Shown: positions 1 through 9,313, numbered from the stretch's first letter. The stretch is DNA of 64,000 nt from an uncultured Flavobacteriaceae bacterium (GCA_947498845.1 CANMLX010000006.1:1-64000), one strand, 5' to 3'. Translations and numbers: made by a program. Notes: generated by a model not told the origin, from the letters alone.

Positions 1-156
1 GGTGTCAAAAATGTAGAATTCTTTCTCTTTAGATTAACGCAAATTTTTGCCTAAACACAACTTTTGCGCTTGATCCCATAATACTAAGAATAGCATACAA
101 CCAACTATTTTGATTGTACTCTTCAGACAAATTATAAAATCGTTTTCCAATAAAGC

Positions 157-262
157 AAATAAGTAAACTACCTTGGGGCAAGCCCTCAGGCATTCATTGA
201 AAAAAACATTTTGATTTCGAGGCAGGCCTTGGAGCATTAAAATCTCGATTATCGAGTAAAAC
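157..262. repeat. Dispersed ~106-bp repeat, copy 1
   Basis: This stretch aligns over its whole length with 10818-10924 in the same orientation, with roughly one difference in five and almost no gaps. It has two half-units, each containing a GGCAAGCC-like or GGCAGGCC-like core, followed by the shared tail AATCTCGATTAT(C/T)GAGTAAA, which is itself an imperfect inverted repeat. The apparent 67-residue minus-strand frame over it is only the repeat read through and is not a gene. Whether it acts as a promoter, terminator or remnant of a mobile element is not evident. Confidence 0.7.
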
Positions 263-276
263 TCCTAATATATATC

Positions 277-984
277 TTAATTAATTTTGTTAATAGTCTC
301 TAAATTCCTTTCCTCTACTAGCCCCCTAATTATAAAATATTGAGAAATAGCATAAAACAACATAATGGTTATTTTTTCGTAAGCAAAACCGGGGATACTA
401 AAGGTTTTTAAACCAGTAATAATATCAGATATAATTGCTAATACAGCACCCCAAAAAACAATTATATAACTTTTTTTAGTCACATTTTCTTTTCTAAGCA
501 ATGCAAAAATCAACACCATTAACTCTACAAAAAAGTACAACAGTACATGTATATAAAGTTCGTTAAGACTATTTAAAATAAAATGCATAACTGCCAAAAA
601 AAGTATTAGAGAAATCATTAAAATAGGAAATAGTCTATTCAATTTAAAATCTTTGGTGTGTGCAAACTTTAAAATATAAAATAGCTTTCCAATAACGAAG
701 CATAACATCCCTAAACCAAAAAAAACTCTATTACTTCCCTTGATAAAAAAAATATCTCCTATTAAAAAAAAAGCTAAAGCAGCAATAACAAAAAGCGACT
801 TTATTTTTAAAATATTTTCGCTGTTGTAAACGAATAATAAAATTAATAAAATTGTTAAAACCGTTTTAGAAAAGTATCTATAAAAACTATTATCACCTAA
901 ATTAACTTTAATACAGATATCCAGTATTAAAATTAAAAAATATAATACTGAAACAATTTTTATGTTTTTAAATATAGTAATCAT
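277..984 (-). CDS. YhhN/TMEM86-family integral membrane protein, copy A
   Basis: A very hydrophobic protein of about 235 residues with around eight predicted membrane segments, matching the YhhN (TMEM86, lysoplasmalogenase-like) family by its pattern: an acidic residue in FLIGDIFF, the glycine-rich GLGMLCFVIGK segment, and a second acidic site in AIISDIITG. The start at 984 is chosen over 1020 because from there the N-terminus aligns with the neighbouring paralog (MITIFKN versus MLKIFKV, then a shared LYF-LI-DI pattern). It lies 75 bp downstream of the paralog on the same strand, so the two are probably a tandem duplication and cotranscribed. Enzymatic cleavage of vinyl-ether lipids is known for animal TMEM86 and some bacterial members; here it is only inferred. 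Where many family members have Gly-His, both copies have Gly-Lys. Confidence 0.75.
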   Translation of the reverse strand: MITIFKNIKIVSVLYFLILILDICIKVNLGDNSFYRYFSKTVLTILLILLFVYNSENILKIKSLFVIAALAFFLIGDIFFIKGSNRVFFGLGMLCFVIGKLFYILKFAHTKDFKLNRLFPILMISLILFLAVMHFILNSLNELYIHVLLYFFVELMVLIFALLRKENVTKKSYIIVFWGAVLAIISDIITGLKTFSIPGFAYEKITIMLFYAISQYFIIRGLVEERNLETINKIN

Positions 985-1059
985 CACTGTTTGGAGAGAT
1001 AATAACGCACAATATAACAATTTTGAAAATTCCTTTAAGAAAAACTTAATTATATTATT

Positions 1060-1761
1060 TTACTTGACAACAAATGCATCACTTTTTGTTTCTTCAACTA
1101 TTCCTATAACTATAAAATATTGCGAAATACCATAAAACAACATTATTGAAACCTTATTATAAGCAAAAGTTGCATCGTAAAAAGAAGAAATAATGGTTAT
1201 ACTATCTGAAAACAAAGAAAAAATCACGCCCACTAATACTAATACATAACTTTTAAAGTTTACAGATTGTTTTCTTAAATGAGCAAATATTATGAGGGTT
1301 ACTACAACAAATAAATACAATAACGTAGGGTAGAAGAAATTCCCTAAATTCTCATATGTTAAAATTAACAACAATAGCATATACAGAAAGCAAGGTATTA
1401 TAATGGCTAAAAGTTTTACCAAATCAAAGTCTTTTCGTTTTGAGAAACGAAAAATGTAGAAAAGCTTTCCTAAAATAAAACAAAGTATTCCAACTATATA
1501 GTAAATCTGGATTTCATAGAAAAACATAAAAAAATCACCTACCAAAAAGCATAAAAGCGCCATTATCATATAAACTAATAGCTTTTTATAAATCTCTTGA
1601 TTATTGATAAGGTAGTAGCATATAAGTAATATAACTACTAAAGGTTTAGATATAAATCTACAAGGAAGTTCCTTTAAAGTAAACTTAAAAGAAATATCTA
1701 TAAGTAGAACAATAAAATATAATATTGCAAATAAATATGGGACCTTAAAAATTTTTAACAT
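1060..1761 (-). CDS. YhhN/TMEM86-family integral membrane protein, copy B
   Basis: A 233-residue multispanning membrane protein paralogous to the gene just downstream. Shared landmarks are a GDFF motif in the third hydrophobic segment, the ILCFILGKLFYIF segment, and a FSLFSDS motif near the C-terminus, as in the YhhN family. It is the first gene of the apparent two-gene minus-strand unit. Upstream (1762-1976) I see only a 9-bp inverted repeat with an 18-bp loop at 1797-1832 and no convincing promoter. Function is assigned at family level only; lysoplasmalogenase activity would be an inference. Confidence 0.75.
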   Translation of the reverse strand: MLKIFKVPYLFAILYFIVLLIDISFKFTLKELPCRFISKPLVVILLICYYLINNQEIYKKLLVYMIMALLCFLVGDFFMFFYEIQIYYIVGILCFILGKLFYIFRFSKRKDFDLVKLLAIIIPCFLYMLLLLILTYENLGNFFYPTLLYLFVVVTLIIFAHLRKQSVNFKSYVLVLVGVIFSLFSDSITIISSFYDATFAYNKVSIMLFYGISQYFIVIGIVEETKSDAFVVK

Positions 1762-1976
1762 CTAATTATACCAGATAGAAAATAATATTATCTTAATTGA
1801 AGTATGATAAAATACACTACTCTATACTTCAAATTACGACATTTTTTTTATCTCCAATAAAATAATCTAGATAAAGCATGAGTTTTTACCTTCAAACTCC
1901 ATTATTAATAGTATTTCTATGAATCAAACATTTAAAATTATGTTTTAAACCTGTTTGTTATAAAATTGAAATACAA

Positions 1977-3152
1977 TTATTCTCTTCTATATTTTTTACT
2001 TTCTTCAAAAACATGTTCTAAGATGGTTTTATCTTGCTCTGTAAACTCTATTTTTCTTCTTCCCATAACCACTTTGGCTACTTCAAAAGCTTTTTTAGTA
2101 AGATACGTTGTAAAACCACTGCTGCCACCCCAACTAAAACTTGGCACAAAATTTCTTGGAAAGCCGCCTCCATAAATGTTTGCATTAACGCCTACAACAG
2201 TTCCAGTGTTAAACATTGTGTTTATACCACACTTACTGTGATCTCCCATCATAAGTCCACAAAACTGTAATCCTGTTTTTGCAAACCCTTCTGTTCTATA
2301 GTTCCACAAACGAACTTCGGCATAATTATTTTTTAAGTTAGAATTATTAGTATCTGCTCCTAAGTTACACCATTCTCCTAAAACAGAATTTCCTAAAAAC
2401 CCATCATGCCCCTTATTAGAATATCCAAAAATAACCGAATTACTTACCTCTCCTCCTACCTTACTATGCGGCCCCACTGTTGTTGGCCCATAAATTTTTG
2501 CAGATAATTTAACCGTTGCATTACTACATAACGCAAATGGTCCTCTAATAACACTACACTCCATGATTTCTGCATCTTTGCCTATATAAATTGGTCCATT
2601 AGAGGCATTAAGAGTACATAATGGTAATTTAGCGCCTGGTTCTATAAAAATATTCTCAGGATGAAAAGCTACCGTCATTTCAGGAATAGGTTCAGATTTT
2701 CTATTTTTAGTTATTAAGTCAAAATCTTCTTGAATAGCCGCTCCATTTTTAGCAAAAATATCCCAAGTATGTTCTACTTGGATACAATCTCCATTAAACT
2801 CTAACGCTTCATATGAAGTAAAATCTATAGCTTCTTGAGAGGCTTTGGTGAAAAATGCAATAACATCTTCATCTTTAAAAATAGCTTGGTTAACTTTTAA
2901 ATTCCTCACCATTTCTACCAATTCAAACGTTGGAAGGTAAGATGCATTTATCATTACATTTTCTTCCAGTTCTACCATTGGATATTTTTCAGACAGGTAA
3001 TCTTCTGTTACTGTGGTAGTGGTTATTCCTAAATAGTTCTCCCATTTTTCTCTAATGGTTAAAATACCTATACGAATATCTGCTACAGGCCTAGTATAGG
3101 TAAATGGTAATAAATTATCTCGACAAGGGCCATCAAAAAGGATATAGTTCAT
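1977..3152 (-). CDS. GlmU-family sugar nucleotidyltransferase-like protein
   Basis: A 391-residue protein of the Bacteroidota GlmU family. The N-terminus (MNYILFDGPCRDNLLPFTYT) is characteristic, with a degenerate nucleotidyltransferase-like half (about 1-180). The C-terminal half (about 185-350) is built of hexapeptide repeats typical of a left-handed beta-helix acyltransferase, for example the stretch around GPTTVGPHSKVGGEV. Canonical GlmU makes UDP-GlcNAc by acetylation then uridylation; this lineage-specific relative lacks an obvious pyrophosphorylase G-x-G-T-x-M loop, so the exact reaction is uncertain. It is transcribed away from rpmE2 and has an array of 7-bp tandem repeats directly before its start codon. 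Confidence 0.85.
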   Translation of the reverse strand: MNYILFDGPCRDNLLPFTYTRPVADIRIGILTIREKWENYLGITTTTVTEDYLSEKYPMVELEENVMINASYLPTFELVEMVRNLKVNQAIFKDEDVIAFFTKASQEAIDFTSYEALEFNGDCIQVEHTWDIFAKNGAAIQEDFDLITKNRKSEPIPEMTVAFHPENIFIEPGAKLPLCTLNASNGPIYIGKDAEIMECSVIRGPFALCSNATVKLSAKIYGPTTVGPHSKVGGEVSNSVIFGYSNKGHDGFLGNSVLGEWCNLGADTNNSNLKNNYAEVRLWNYRTEGFAKTGLQFCGLMMGDHSKCGINTMFNTGTVVGVNANIYGGGFPRNFVPSFSWGGSSGFTTYLTKKAFEVAKVVMGRRKIEFTEQDKTILEHVFEESKKYRRE

Positions 3153-3156
3153 TTTT

Positions 3157-3187
3157 AAGTTAGAAGTTAGAAGTTAGAAGTTAGAAG
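3157..3187. repeat. Heptanucleotide tandem repeat (AAGTTAG, about 4.4 units)
   Basis: Four full copies of AAGTTAG (3157-3184) plus AAG follow each other without interruption. On the minus strand this is a CTAACTT array that ends 4 nt before the ATG of the GlmU-family gene, so it occupies the ribosome-binding region. Seven is not a multiple of three, but the array is non-coding here. Change in copy number would alter leader length and spacing. Confidence 0.9.
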
Positions 3188-3249
3188 CCTATAGGCTTTG
3201 TTACTTTAACCTTGTTAAACCACTCAAAAGTATGTTAAAAGTAGATAAT

Positions 3250-3280
3250 AAAAAAGCCTCCCTATAAAATAGAAAGGCTT
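3250..3280 (-). terminator. Rho-independent terminator downstream of rpmE2
   Basis: On the minus strand the arms AAGCCT and AGGCTT (3275-3280 and 3254-3259) flank a 15-nt loop and are followed by a T-run. It sits 25 bp after the rpmE2 stop codon and separates that gene from the GlmU-family gene. Confidence 0.7.
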
Positions 3281-3304
3281 ATAAATATTATATAACCGTT
3301 AAGT

Positions 3305-3556
3305 TTACTTCTTAAACTTAGCGTATTTTGTTTTAAATTTATCTATACGACCAGCTGTATCTACTAATTTGGATTTACCTGTGTAGTAAGGATGAGATGT
3401 TCTAGAAATTTCCATCTTTACAAGAGGGTATTCAGCACCGTCAACTTCAATCGTTTCGTTTGTAACTGCAGTAGATTTTGTTAAAAACACATCGTCGTTA
3501 GACATATCTTTAAATGCTACAATTCTATAATTTTCTGGATGTATACCTTTTTTCAT
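3305..3556 (-). CDS. rpmE2: 50S ribosomal protein L31, type B
   Basis: An 83-residue type B L31, beginning [19 protein letters not shown] and containing the typical [17 protein letters not shown] segment near the C-terminus. It lacks the CxxC pair of zinc-binding type A L31, so it is the zinc-independent form. In many bacteria this form replaces the zinc form under zinc limitation, but many Bacteroidota carry only this type, so no zinc regulation is claimed here. No copy of the GCAAC-N3-GTTGC operator found near 22.4 and 25.3 kb lies in front of it. It has a textbook promoter at 3592-3621 and a terminator at 3250-3280, so it is probably monocistronic. Confidence 0.95.
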   Translation of the reverse strand: MKKGIHPENYRIVAFKDMSNDDVFLTKSTAVTNETIEVDGAEYPLVKMEISRTSHPYYTGKSKLVDTAGRIDKFKTKYAKFKK

Positions 3557-3591
3557 CGCTTTACGCTTTAAATCTTGTTTTTTTAGAGGTG

Positions 3592-3621
3592 CAAATTTAA
3601 GTATTTTTCGCTAACATGCAA
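3592..3621 (-). promoter_or_regulatory. Promoter of rpmE2
   Basis: On the minus strand TTG (3619-3621), a 19-bp spacer and TAAATTTG (3592-3599) match the Bacteroidota vegetative promoter form TTG-N19-21-TAnnTTTG. The start codon is at 3556, giving a leader of about 30 nt, too short for a structured autoregulatory leader. Confidence 0.75.
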
Positions 3622-3716
3622 TACAATATTTAATATTTTTTATTTTACATTGATTATGTAACGTTTTACTATATTTGTTTACTAATCTATCCATATAACC
3701 AATATCATTAAAATTT

Positions 3717-4232
3717 ATGGAAACTAAAGAATTATCACCAGGTAAATTCGCTTTAAATTATGGACTTATATTAGGTATAATAATAGTACTCATTGGAGTA
3801 ATAATGTACGCTACTAATATGATTCTTGAGGGCAAACAATGGCCTGTTTATTTATACTATGTAATTTTCCCTGCATTTATAATTTATACCATTAGTCAGT
3901 ACAAAAAAAGTAATAATAATCTGCTTTCTGTTTCAGATGCTTTAAAAGTAGGTGTTGCTACAGCTGTTATCAGTGGTTTAGTCTATGCCGTATATGGTTT
4001 ACTTCTAAATTACATTATAGACCCAGAGCTTATGGGTAAAATGATGGAAGTTACCAGAGAAAAACTCTATGAAAATCCTAAAATGACTGAAGAAATGGTT
4101 GATAAAAGCATTGAAATGTTAGAAAAATTTTCTAACCCTTTGCTAGGATCGGCAATTTGGATAGGCCTAAGTGCTATCTTTGGCTTAATTTATTCACTTA
4201 TTGGTGGATTAGTAATGAAAAATGATGCTTAG
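3717..4232 (+). CDS. DUF4199 domain-containing membrane protein
   Basis: A 171-residue protein with four hydrophobic segments (about 14-32, 44-60, 78-97 and 143-165) and a charged loop between the third and fourth. This is the layout of the Bacteroidota DUF4199 family, which has no established function. It is followed after 3 bp by a polyprenol-linked type glycosyltransferase; this pairing recurs in Flavobacteriia and suggests cotranscription and possibly a shared membrane role. A -7-like TATATTTG lies at 3670-3677, with a TTG at a slightly short 17-bp spacing. Confidence 0.8.
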   Translation: METKELSPGKFALNYGLILGIIIVLIGVIMYATNMILEGKQWPVYLYYVIFPAFIIYTISQYKKSNNNLLSVSDALKVGVATAVISGLVYAVYGLLLNYIIDPELMGKMMEVTREKLYENPKMTEEMVDKSIEMLEKFSNPLLGSAIWIGLSAIFGLIYSLIGGLVMKNDA

Positions 4233-4235
4233 TTA

Positions 4236-5183
4236 ATGAACATATCTGTAGTTATACCACTACTTAACGAACAAGATTCTTTAATAGAATTACATGATTG
4301 GATTGCAAAAGTTATGCAATCCAATCGTTTTTCTTATGAAATCATTTTTATAGACGATGGCAGTGTAGATAAATCCTGGGACATTATTTCTCAAATTTCT
4401 AAAAAAGATACTCATGTAAAAGGCATACGTTTTCTAAAAAACTTTGGAAAATCACAAGCTTTACATGCAGGTTTTGAAAAAGCCACGGGTGATGTTGTTA
4501 TTACTATGGATGCCGATTTACAGGATAGCCCAGATGAAATCCCAGAACTATATAAAATGATACAAGAAGGCGGCTTCGATTTAGTTTCTGGTTGGAAAAA
4601 AAAGCGATACGATTCTGTTATAGCAAAAAACCTACCTTCTAAATTATTTAACTGGGCTGCGAGAAAAACATCTGGTGTAAAATTACATGACTTTAATTGC
4701 GGACTCAAATCATACCAAAATAATGTTGTAAAACATATTAACGTAAACGGGGAAATGCACCGCTATATTCCTGTTTTAGCTAAAAATGCAGGTTTCATTA
4801 AAATAGGTGAAAAAGTTGTAAAACACCAAGCTAGAAAATATGGAGAAACAAAATTTGGCATGGATAGATTTATTCATGGGTTTTTAGATTTAATAACGAT
4901 ATGGTTTTTATCGCGTTTTGGTAAACGGCCTATGCATTTATTTGGAGCTTTGGGCGTTATTATGTTTGCCATAGGCTTTGCTTTTTCTTTTTATATTGGT
5001 ATTGATAAACTTTTTTTTAATACAACAGCGCGCCTCATTACAGAACGTCCAGGATTTTATATTGCCTTATCAACCATGATTATTGGAACGCAATTCTTTG
5101 TTGCCGGTTTCTTAGGCGAGTTAATCTTAAGAAACAAACCCGATAAAAAACGCTATTTAGTTAAAGAAGAACTAAATTTTTAA
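4236..5183 (+). CDS. Family 2 glycosyltransferase, DPM1/GtrB-like, with two C-terminal TM helices
   Basis: A 315-residue inverting GT-A glycosyltransferase. The N-terminus SVVIPLLNEQDSL and the DDGSVDKSW motif form the nucleotide-sugar site, and DADLQDSPDEIP is the metal/acceptor motif typical of dolichyl- or undecaprenyl-phosphate sugar synthases. Two membrane helices follow (about 233-258 and 277-300), as in GtrB/ArnC-like enzymes. It probably transfers a sugar to undecaprenyl phosphate at the inner face of the membrane for cell-surface glycosylation; the sugar cannot be read from the sequence. It starts 3 bp after the DUF4199 gene. Confidence 0.9.
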   Translation: MNISVVIPLLNEQDSLIELHDWIAKVMQSNRFSYEIIFIDDGSVDKSWDIISQISKKDTHVKGIRFLKNFGKSQALHAGFEKATGDVVITMDADLQDSPDEIPELYKMIQEGGFDLVSGWKKKRYDSVIAKNLPSKLFNWAARKTSGVKLHDFNCGLKSYQNNVVKHINVNGEMHRYIPVLAKNAGFIKIGEKVVKHQARKYGETKFGMDRFIHGFLDLITIWFLSRFGKRPMHLFGALGVIMFAIGFAFSFYIGIDKLFFNTTARLITERPGFYIALSTMIIGTQFFVAGFLGELILRNKPDKKRYLVKEELNF

Positions 5184-5283
5184 TCTGGTTATTTTTTCTC
5201 TCACATTTACTTTAAAATAGCTTTTTTTTAAGCTTTATTTTTTTCAAATCATTACTTTTGCAGTCTACATACTCCTTTAACGC

Positions 5284-7014
5284 ATGATACATATTGAACC
5301 AAAAATTTTAGACCGAATTAATTCATGGCTAACACCAACTTTCGATGTTGAAACTCAAGATTTTATTAAAAATAGCATTGCTAACAGCCCTAAAGAAATA
5401 CAAGAAAGTTTCTATAAAGATTTAGAATTTGGTACTGGAGGTATGCGTGGCGTAATGGGGATAGGCACTAACCGTATCAACAAGTATACCTTAGGTAAAA
5501 GCACCCAAGGGTTAAGTGATTATTTGCACAAGCAATTCCCTAATGAAACCCTAAAAACGGTTATCGCTTACGATTGTAGACACAATAGTAAAACGCTTGC
5601 AAAAGTGGTTGCCGATGTATTTTCTGCAAATGGCATTGAAGTGTATTTATTTGAAGATTTACGTGCTACGCCAGAGTTATCCTTTGCTGTTAAGCATCTA
5701 AATTGCCATTGTGGTATTGTTTTAACAGCTTCTCATAACCCACCAGAATACAATGGTTATAAAGTATATTGGAAAGACGGAGGACAATTAGTCCCACCTC
5801 ATGATGCTGGCGTTATTAGTTTAATTAACGATCTGGATTATTCAAAAATTAAATTTGAAGCTAATACTAATTTAATTCACTATATAAGCACAGCTATTGA
5901 TAATGCTTTTATAGATGCTTCGGTTAGTAATGGATCTGTAGGAGCTTCGCAAGAAGCCAAAGACAATTTAAAGATAGTTTTTACGTCTTTACATGGTACT
6001 TCTATCACTGCAGTACCAGAAACATTAAAACGTGCTGGTTATAAACACGTACATATTGTTAAAGAACAAGAAGCTCCTGATGGGGATTTCCCTACAGTAG
6101 CCTCTCCAAACCCAGAAGAACCTGCAGCATTAAAAATGGCTCTAGAACTAGCTGATAACGTTGGTGCCGATATTGTTATAGGTACAGATCCAGATTGTGA
6201 TAGGTTAGGTGTAGCAGTTCGTAATTCTAAAAATGAATTACAATTACTCAACGGAAATCAAACCATGATTATGATGACCGACTTTTTACTTAAAAAATGG
6301 CAATCGGAAGATAAAATTAAAGGTAAAGAATTCATTGCAACCACCATTGTATCTACACCAATGTTAAATAAACTGGCTGAAGCATATAACGTTGACAATA
6401 AAATAGTGTTAACAGGGTTTAAATGGATTGCTAAATTAATTGAAGATTATCCAGACCTTGATTTTATTGGTGGTGGTGAAGAAAGTTTTGGTTATATGGT
6501 TGGTGATTTTGTTAGAGATAAGGATGCAGTAACCTCTACATTACTAGCCTGTGAAATAGCAGCAATAACTAAAGCTAATGGCAGTTCTTTCTTTGAAGAA
6601 TTAATTAAGCTTTATGTACAACATGGATGTTACAAAGAAAAATTAGTATCACTTACAAAAAAAGGAATTGAAGGTGCTCAAGAAATCAAGCAAATGATGA
6701 TTGACGCAAGGCAAAACCCATTAAGTACAATAAATGGTTCTAAAGTAATTAAGATTGAAGACTACGAATCTGCAACATCAAAAAACAAGGTTACTGGCGA
6801 AGAAACTACTATGGATATCCCTAAATCTAATGTTATTATTTATTATACTGAAGATGGTAGCCAAGTAGCCTTAAGGCCCAGTGGTACAGAACCCAAGATT
6901 AAATTCTACGTTAGCGTCAACACAGCTCTAAATAAGGTTGAAGACTTTAGTTCTATTGAAAAAGAATTAGACACTAAAGCAGAAACTATTTTAAAAGATA
7001 TGAATCTTATTTAA
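5284..7014 (+). CDS. Phosphohexomutase (phosphoglucomutase/phosphomannomutase family)
   Basis: A 576-residue alpha-D-phosphohexomutase of the long PGM2-like type. The phosphoserine loop is [13 protein letters not shown] (S150), the magnesium loop is [10 protein letters not shown], the sugar-recognition motif is GGEESFGY, and the phosphate-binding loop [12 protein letters not shown] is near the C-terminus. It interconverts sugar 1- and 6-phosphates, supplying precursors for nucleotide sugars. Specificity for glucose or mannose is not decidable by eye. Its stop codon overlaps the start of the ABC exporter by one base. A TACTTTTG -7-like element lies at 5253-5260, but no clear -33 is visible. 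Confidence 0.92.
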   Translation: MIHIEPKILDRINSWLTPTFDVETQDFIKNSIANSPKEIQESFYKDLEFGTGGMRGVMGIGTNRINKYTLGKSTQGLSDYLHKQFPNETLKTVIAYDCRHNSKTLAKVVADVFSANGIEVYLFEDLRATPELSFAVKHLNCHCGIVLTASHNPPEYNGYKVYWKDGGQLVPPHDAGVISLINDLDYSKIKFEANTNLIHYISTAIDNAFIDASVSNGSVGASQEAKDNLKIVFTSLHGTSITAVPETLKRAGYKHVHIVKEQEAPDGDFPTVASPNPEEPAALKMALELADNVGADIVIGTDPDCDRLGVAVRNSKNELQLLNGNQTMIMMTDFLLKKWQSEDKIKGKEFIATTIVSTPMLNKLAEAYNVDNKIVLTGFKWIAKLIEDYPDLDFIGGGEESFGYMVGDFVRDKDAVTSTLLACEIAAITKANGSSFFEELIKLYVQHGCYKEKLVSLTKKGIEGAQEIKQMMIDARQNPLSTINGSKVIKIEDYESATSKNKVTGEETTMDIPKSNVIIYYTEDGSQVALRPSGTEPKIKFYVSVNTALNKVEDFSSIEKELDTKAETILKDMNLI

Positions 7015-8840
7015 TGAATTACTTTAAGCAAATACTTCGTTTTGCGATTCCTTACAAAGGTTATGCTCTATTAAATATTATTGCTAACATTTTTTATGCT
7101 TTATTTTCAGGTTTATCATTTATGGTTTTAATGCCTTTATTAAAAGTGTTATTTGATAAAAATGAAGAAAGATTAACAGACCCACCTATTTATGAGGGGT
7201 TTACTAAAGCTGCCACTTACTTTAACAACTATCTAAACTATCATATTTCTCAGTTAGCAGATAATAACCCTGCCAAAGCACTAACCTATGTGATAATTTT
7301 AATACTTACCGTTTTTTTCTTAAAAAATGTATTTAACTACATGGCAATGTATTTTATCACTTTTTTAAGAAACGGCACATTAAAAGATATTCGTAACGAA
7401 CTTTATGCAAAAACGGTAGAGTTACCTCTGTCTTTTTTTTCAGAGAAACGTAAAGGTGATATCATGGCCAGAATAGGAACAGATGTCTTAGAAATTCAAC
7501 ATTCTTTTCTTTCAATTCTTGAATTACTATTTAGAGAACCTTTAACCATTATTTTTACTATTATTTTTATGCTTACGATTAGTGTTAAACTCACACTATT
7601 TGTATTTATATTTATTCCTGTTTCTGGGTTTATAATATCTCTAATTGGAAAGAGTCTTAAAAAAAAATCTGATAAAGTTCAAAAAGAACAAGGTTATTTC
7701 CTATCCTTATTGGAAGAATCTTTAGGAGGATTAAAAGCCATCAAAGGTTTTAATATGGAAAATATTTTTAATGATAAATTCCAGAAATCTACTAAACGTT
7801 TTTTTCATTTTTCAAACTCATTATTAAACAGAACCAATTTAGCAAAACCCACTAGTGAATTTCTTGGTATTGGAGTTATAGGAGTTCTACTATGGTTTGG
7901 AGGTAGAATGGTACTGATTGACCAATCATTAGAAAGTGAACAATTTTTAACATTTATGGGACTTGCTTATAATATCTTAACTCCCGCAAAAGCCATAAGT
8001 AAAGCAAGCTATGGTGTAAAAAAAGGAAATGCGGCAGCAGAACGTGTTTTAGAAATACTAAATACAGAATCACCTCTTAAAGATAGGCCTAATGCTACTA
8101 TTAAAAAAGAATTTAACTCCAATATAACTTTAAATAACATCTCTTTTAAATACGAAGATGATTTAGTTCTTAAAGACTTTTCCATGAAAGTCCCTAAAGG
8201 AAAAAGTATAGCATTAGTGGGACAATCTGGAAGTGGCAAAAGCACAATAGCAAATCTAGTTACTCGTTTTTACGATATTAACAAAGGTAGCATTACTATA
8301 GATGGAGAAGATATAAGGGATCTTACAAAGCATTCACTACGTAACCTTATGGGATTAGTCACCCAAGATTCTATTCTTTTTAATGATAGTATAAAAAACA
8401 ACATTCTTCTAGGAAAAGAAGATGCTACTCATGATGAAATTATAGAGGCTTTAAAAATAGCAAATGCCTGGGAATTTGTTAAGGATTTACCTGATGGTAT
8501 AAACTCTAACATAGGTGATTCTGGTAATAAACTTTCTGGTGGACAAAAACAACGTTTAAGTATTGCTAGGGCCGTATTAAAAAATCCTCCAATTATGATT
8601 TTGGATGAAGCTACTTCTGCCCTAGACACAGAAAGTGAACGTTTGGTTCAGGTAGCTTTAGAAAATATGATGAAAAACAGAACGTCTATAGTTATTGCGC
8701 ATAGATTATCTACCATACAAAATGCAGACGAAATTATCGTATTAAACAAAGGTGAGATTGTTGAACAAGGCACTCATAATGAACTTATCTCTAAAAAAGG
8801 AACCTACCATAAACTGGTAGAAATGCAAAGCTTTGAGTAA
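7014..8840 (+). CDS. MsbA-like ABC exporter (fused permease and ATPase)
   Basis: A 608-residue type IV ABC half-transporter. The first ~340 residues hold about six membrane helices. The ATPase domain carries Walker A GQSGSGKST, signature LSGGQKQR, Walker B IMILDEATSALD and the H-loop IAHRLST. It most resembles lipid or lipopolysaccharide flippases of the MsbA group, working as a homodimer. It is translationally coupled (1-bp overlap) to the phosphohexomutase, so sugar activation and envelope export may be coexpressed. The substrate is inferred, not shown. Confidence 0.9.
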   Translation: MNYFKQILRFAIPYKGYALLNIIANIFYALFSGLSFMVLMPLLKVLFDKNEERLTDPPIYEGFTKAATYFNNYLNYHISQLADNNPAKALTYVIILILTVFFLKNVFNYMAMYFITFLRNGTLKDIRNELYAKTVELPLSFFSEKRKGDIMARIGTDVLEIQHSFLSILELLFREPLTIIFTIIFMLTISVKLTLFVFIFIPVSGFIISLIGKSLKKKSDKVQKEQGYFLSLLEESLGGLKAIKGFNMENIFNDKFQKSTKRFFHFSNSLLNRTNLAKPTSEFLGIGVIGVLLWFGGRMVLIDQSLESEQFLTFMGLAYNILTPAKAISKASYGVKKGNAAAERVLEILNTESPLKDRPNATIKKEFNSNITLNNISFKYEDDLVLKDFSMKVPKGKSIALVGQSGSGKSTIANLVTRFYDINKGSITIDGEDIRDLTKHSLRNLMGLVTQDSILFNDSIKNNILLGKEDATHDEIIEALKIANAWEFVKDLPDGINSNIGDSGNKLSGGQKQRLSIARAVLKNPPIMILDEATSALDTESERLVQVALENMMKNRTSIVIAHRLSTIQNADEIIVLNKGEIVEQGTHNELISKKGTYHKLVEMQSFE

Positions 8841-8842
8841 TA

Positions 8843-9262
8843 CTATTTAACGAGTTCGAAATTAAAATTACTAACAATAAGAATCTTACGATTTAACTCA
8901 ATAAAATTGTTGTTATTCAGGCATTATCAAAAACAAAATATATTTTGTTGAAGATACAAAGCGAAGCTTTTGAGGAAGAATCTACTCTAAATAAAGGTTC
9001 TTGTCGCTCGTTCCTCTCTCCGTTTAAATTATATAGTGATGATAATCAATAACATGACTATAAAAATAAAATTAATACCAGTTACACTTTGAATTTACTG
9101 TAAAAGAAAATAATGATTTTTTTCTTTGTATGAATTAGAAAATTAAAGCATAGCCTAAGTTTACAATTTCATTTAATAATGAAATAGAAAGGAAAAAAGG
9201 GTGTTTTATTGCAGTAAATTCAAAGTGTAAATGGTATAAGTTACGTCGAACTCACCTTTAGT
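8843..9262. repeat. Degenerate GAGTTCGA-ended element, interrupted by a MITE
   Basis: The ends are inverted relatives: TTTAACGAGTTCGA near 8846, and a right end reading (minus strand) AAGGTGAGTTCGACGTAA at about 9242-9259. They resemble the ends of the 252-bp element at 49295-49546. Removing the 161-bp MITE at 9076-9236 leaves about 257 bp, close to that element's length. The similarity of the interiors is weak, so this is an interpretation. This and the MITE, terminator and small RNA account for the 650-bp gap between the exporter and the serpin gene. Confidence 0.4.
9076..9236. mobile_element. MITE, 161 bp, copy 1 (IS630/Tc1-mariner-type ends)
   Basis: The left end TACCAGTTACACTTTGAATT and the right end are inverted repeats of about 27 bp; the right end read in reverse is TACCATTTACACTTTGAATT followed by TACTG. 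A second copy of exactly the same length lies at 63204-63364, sharing the interior motif AAGCATAGCC. The ends also match those of the IS630-type element at 55433-56557. It has no coding capacity, so it would have to be moved by a transposase supplied in trans. Confidence 0.75.
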
Positions 9263-9280
9263 TATTATTTCCAAATAATC

Positions 9281-9313
9281 AAAAAAGGATAGGCGTTTGG
9301 CCTATCCTTTTTT
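9281..9313. terminator. Strong bidirectional terminator
   Basis: A 14-bp perfect stem with arms AAAAAAGGATAGGC (9281-9294) and GCCTATCCTTTTTT (9300-9313) around the loop GTTTG. With A-run and T-run on both sides it can stop transcription from the ABC exporter side and from the minus-strand small RNA. Confidence 0.9.

Noticed and set aside
34..237. Minus-strand frame of 67 residues
   Set aside because: It is the dispersed repeat (157-262) plus flanking DNA read through; no family, signal or promoter.
1797..1832. Inverted repeat TTGAAGTAT / ATACTTCAA
   Set aside because: 9-bp arms with an 18-bp loop, no T-run and no promoter context; could be chance.
3157..3187. Possible start of a CRISPR array
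   Set aside because: The units are 7 bp and contiguous, without spacers; it is a microsatellite. No CRISPR or cas gene was seen in the window.
3557..3591. Ribosomal-protein leader RNA before rpmE2
   Set aside because: The predicted leader is only about 30 nt and shows no stable structure.
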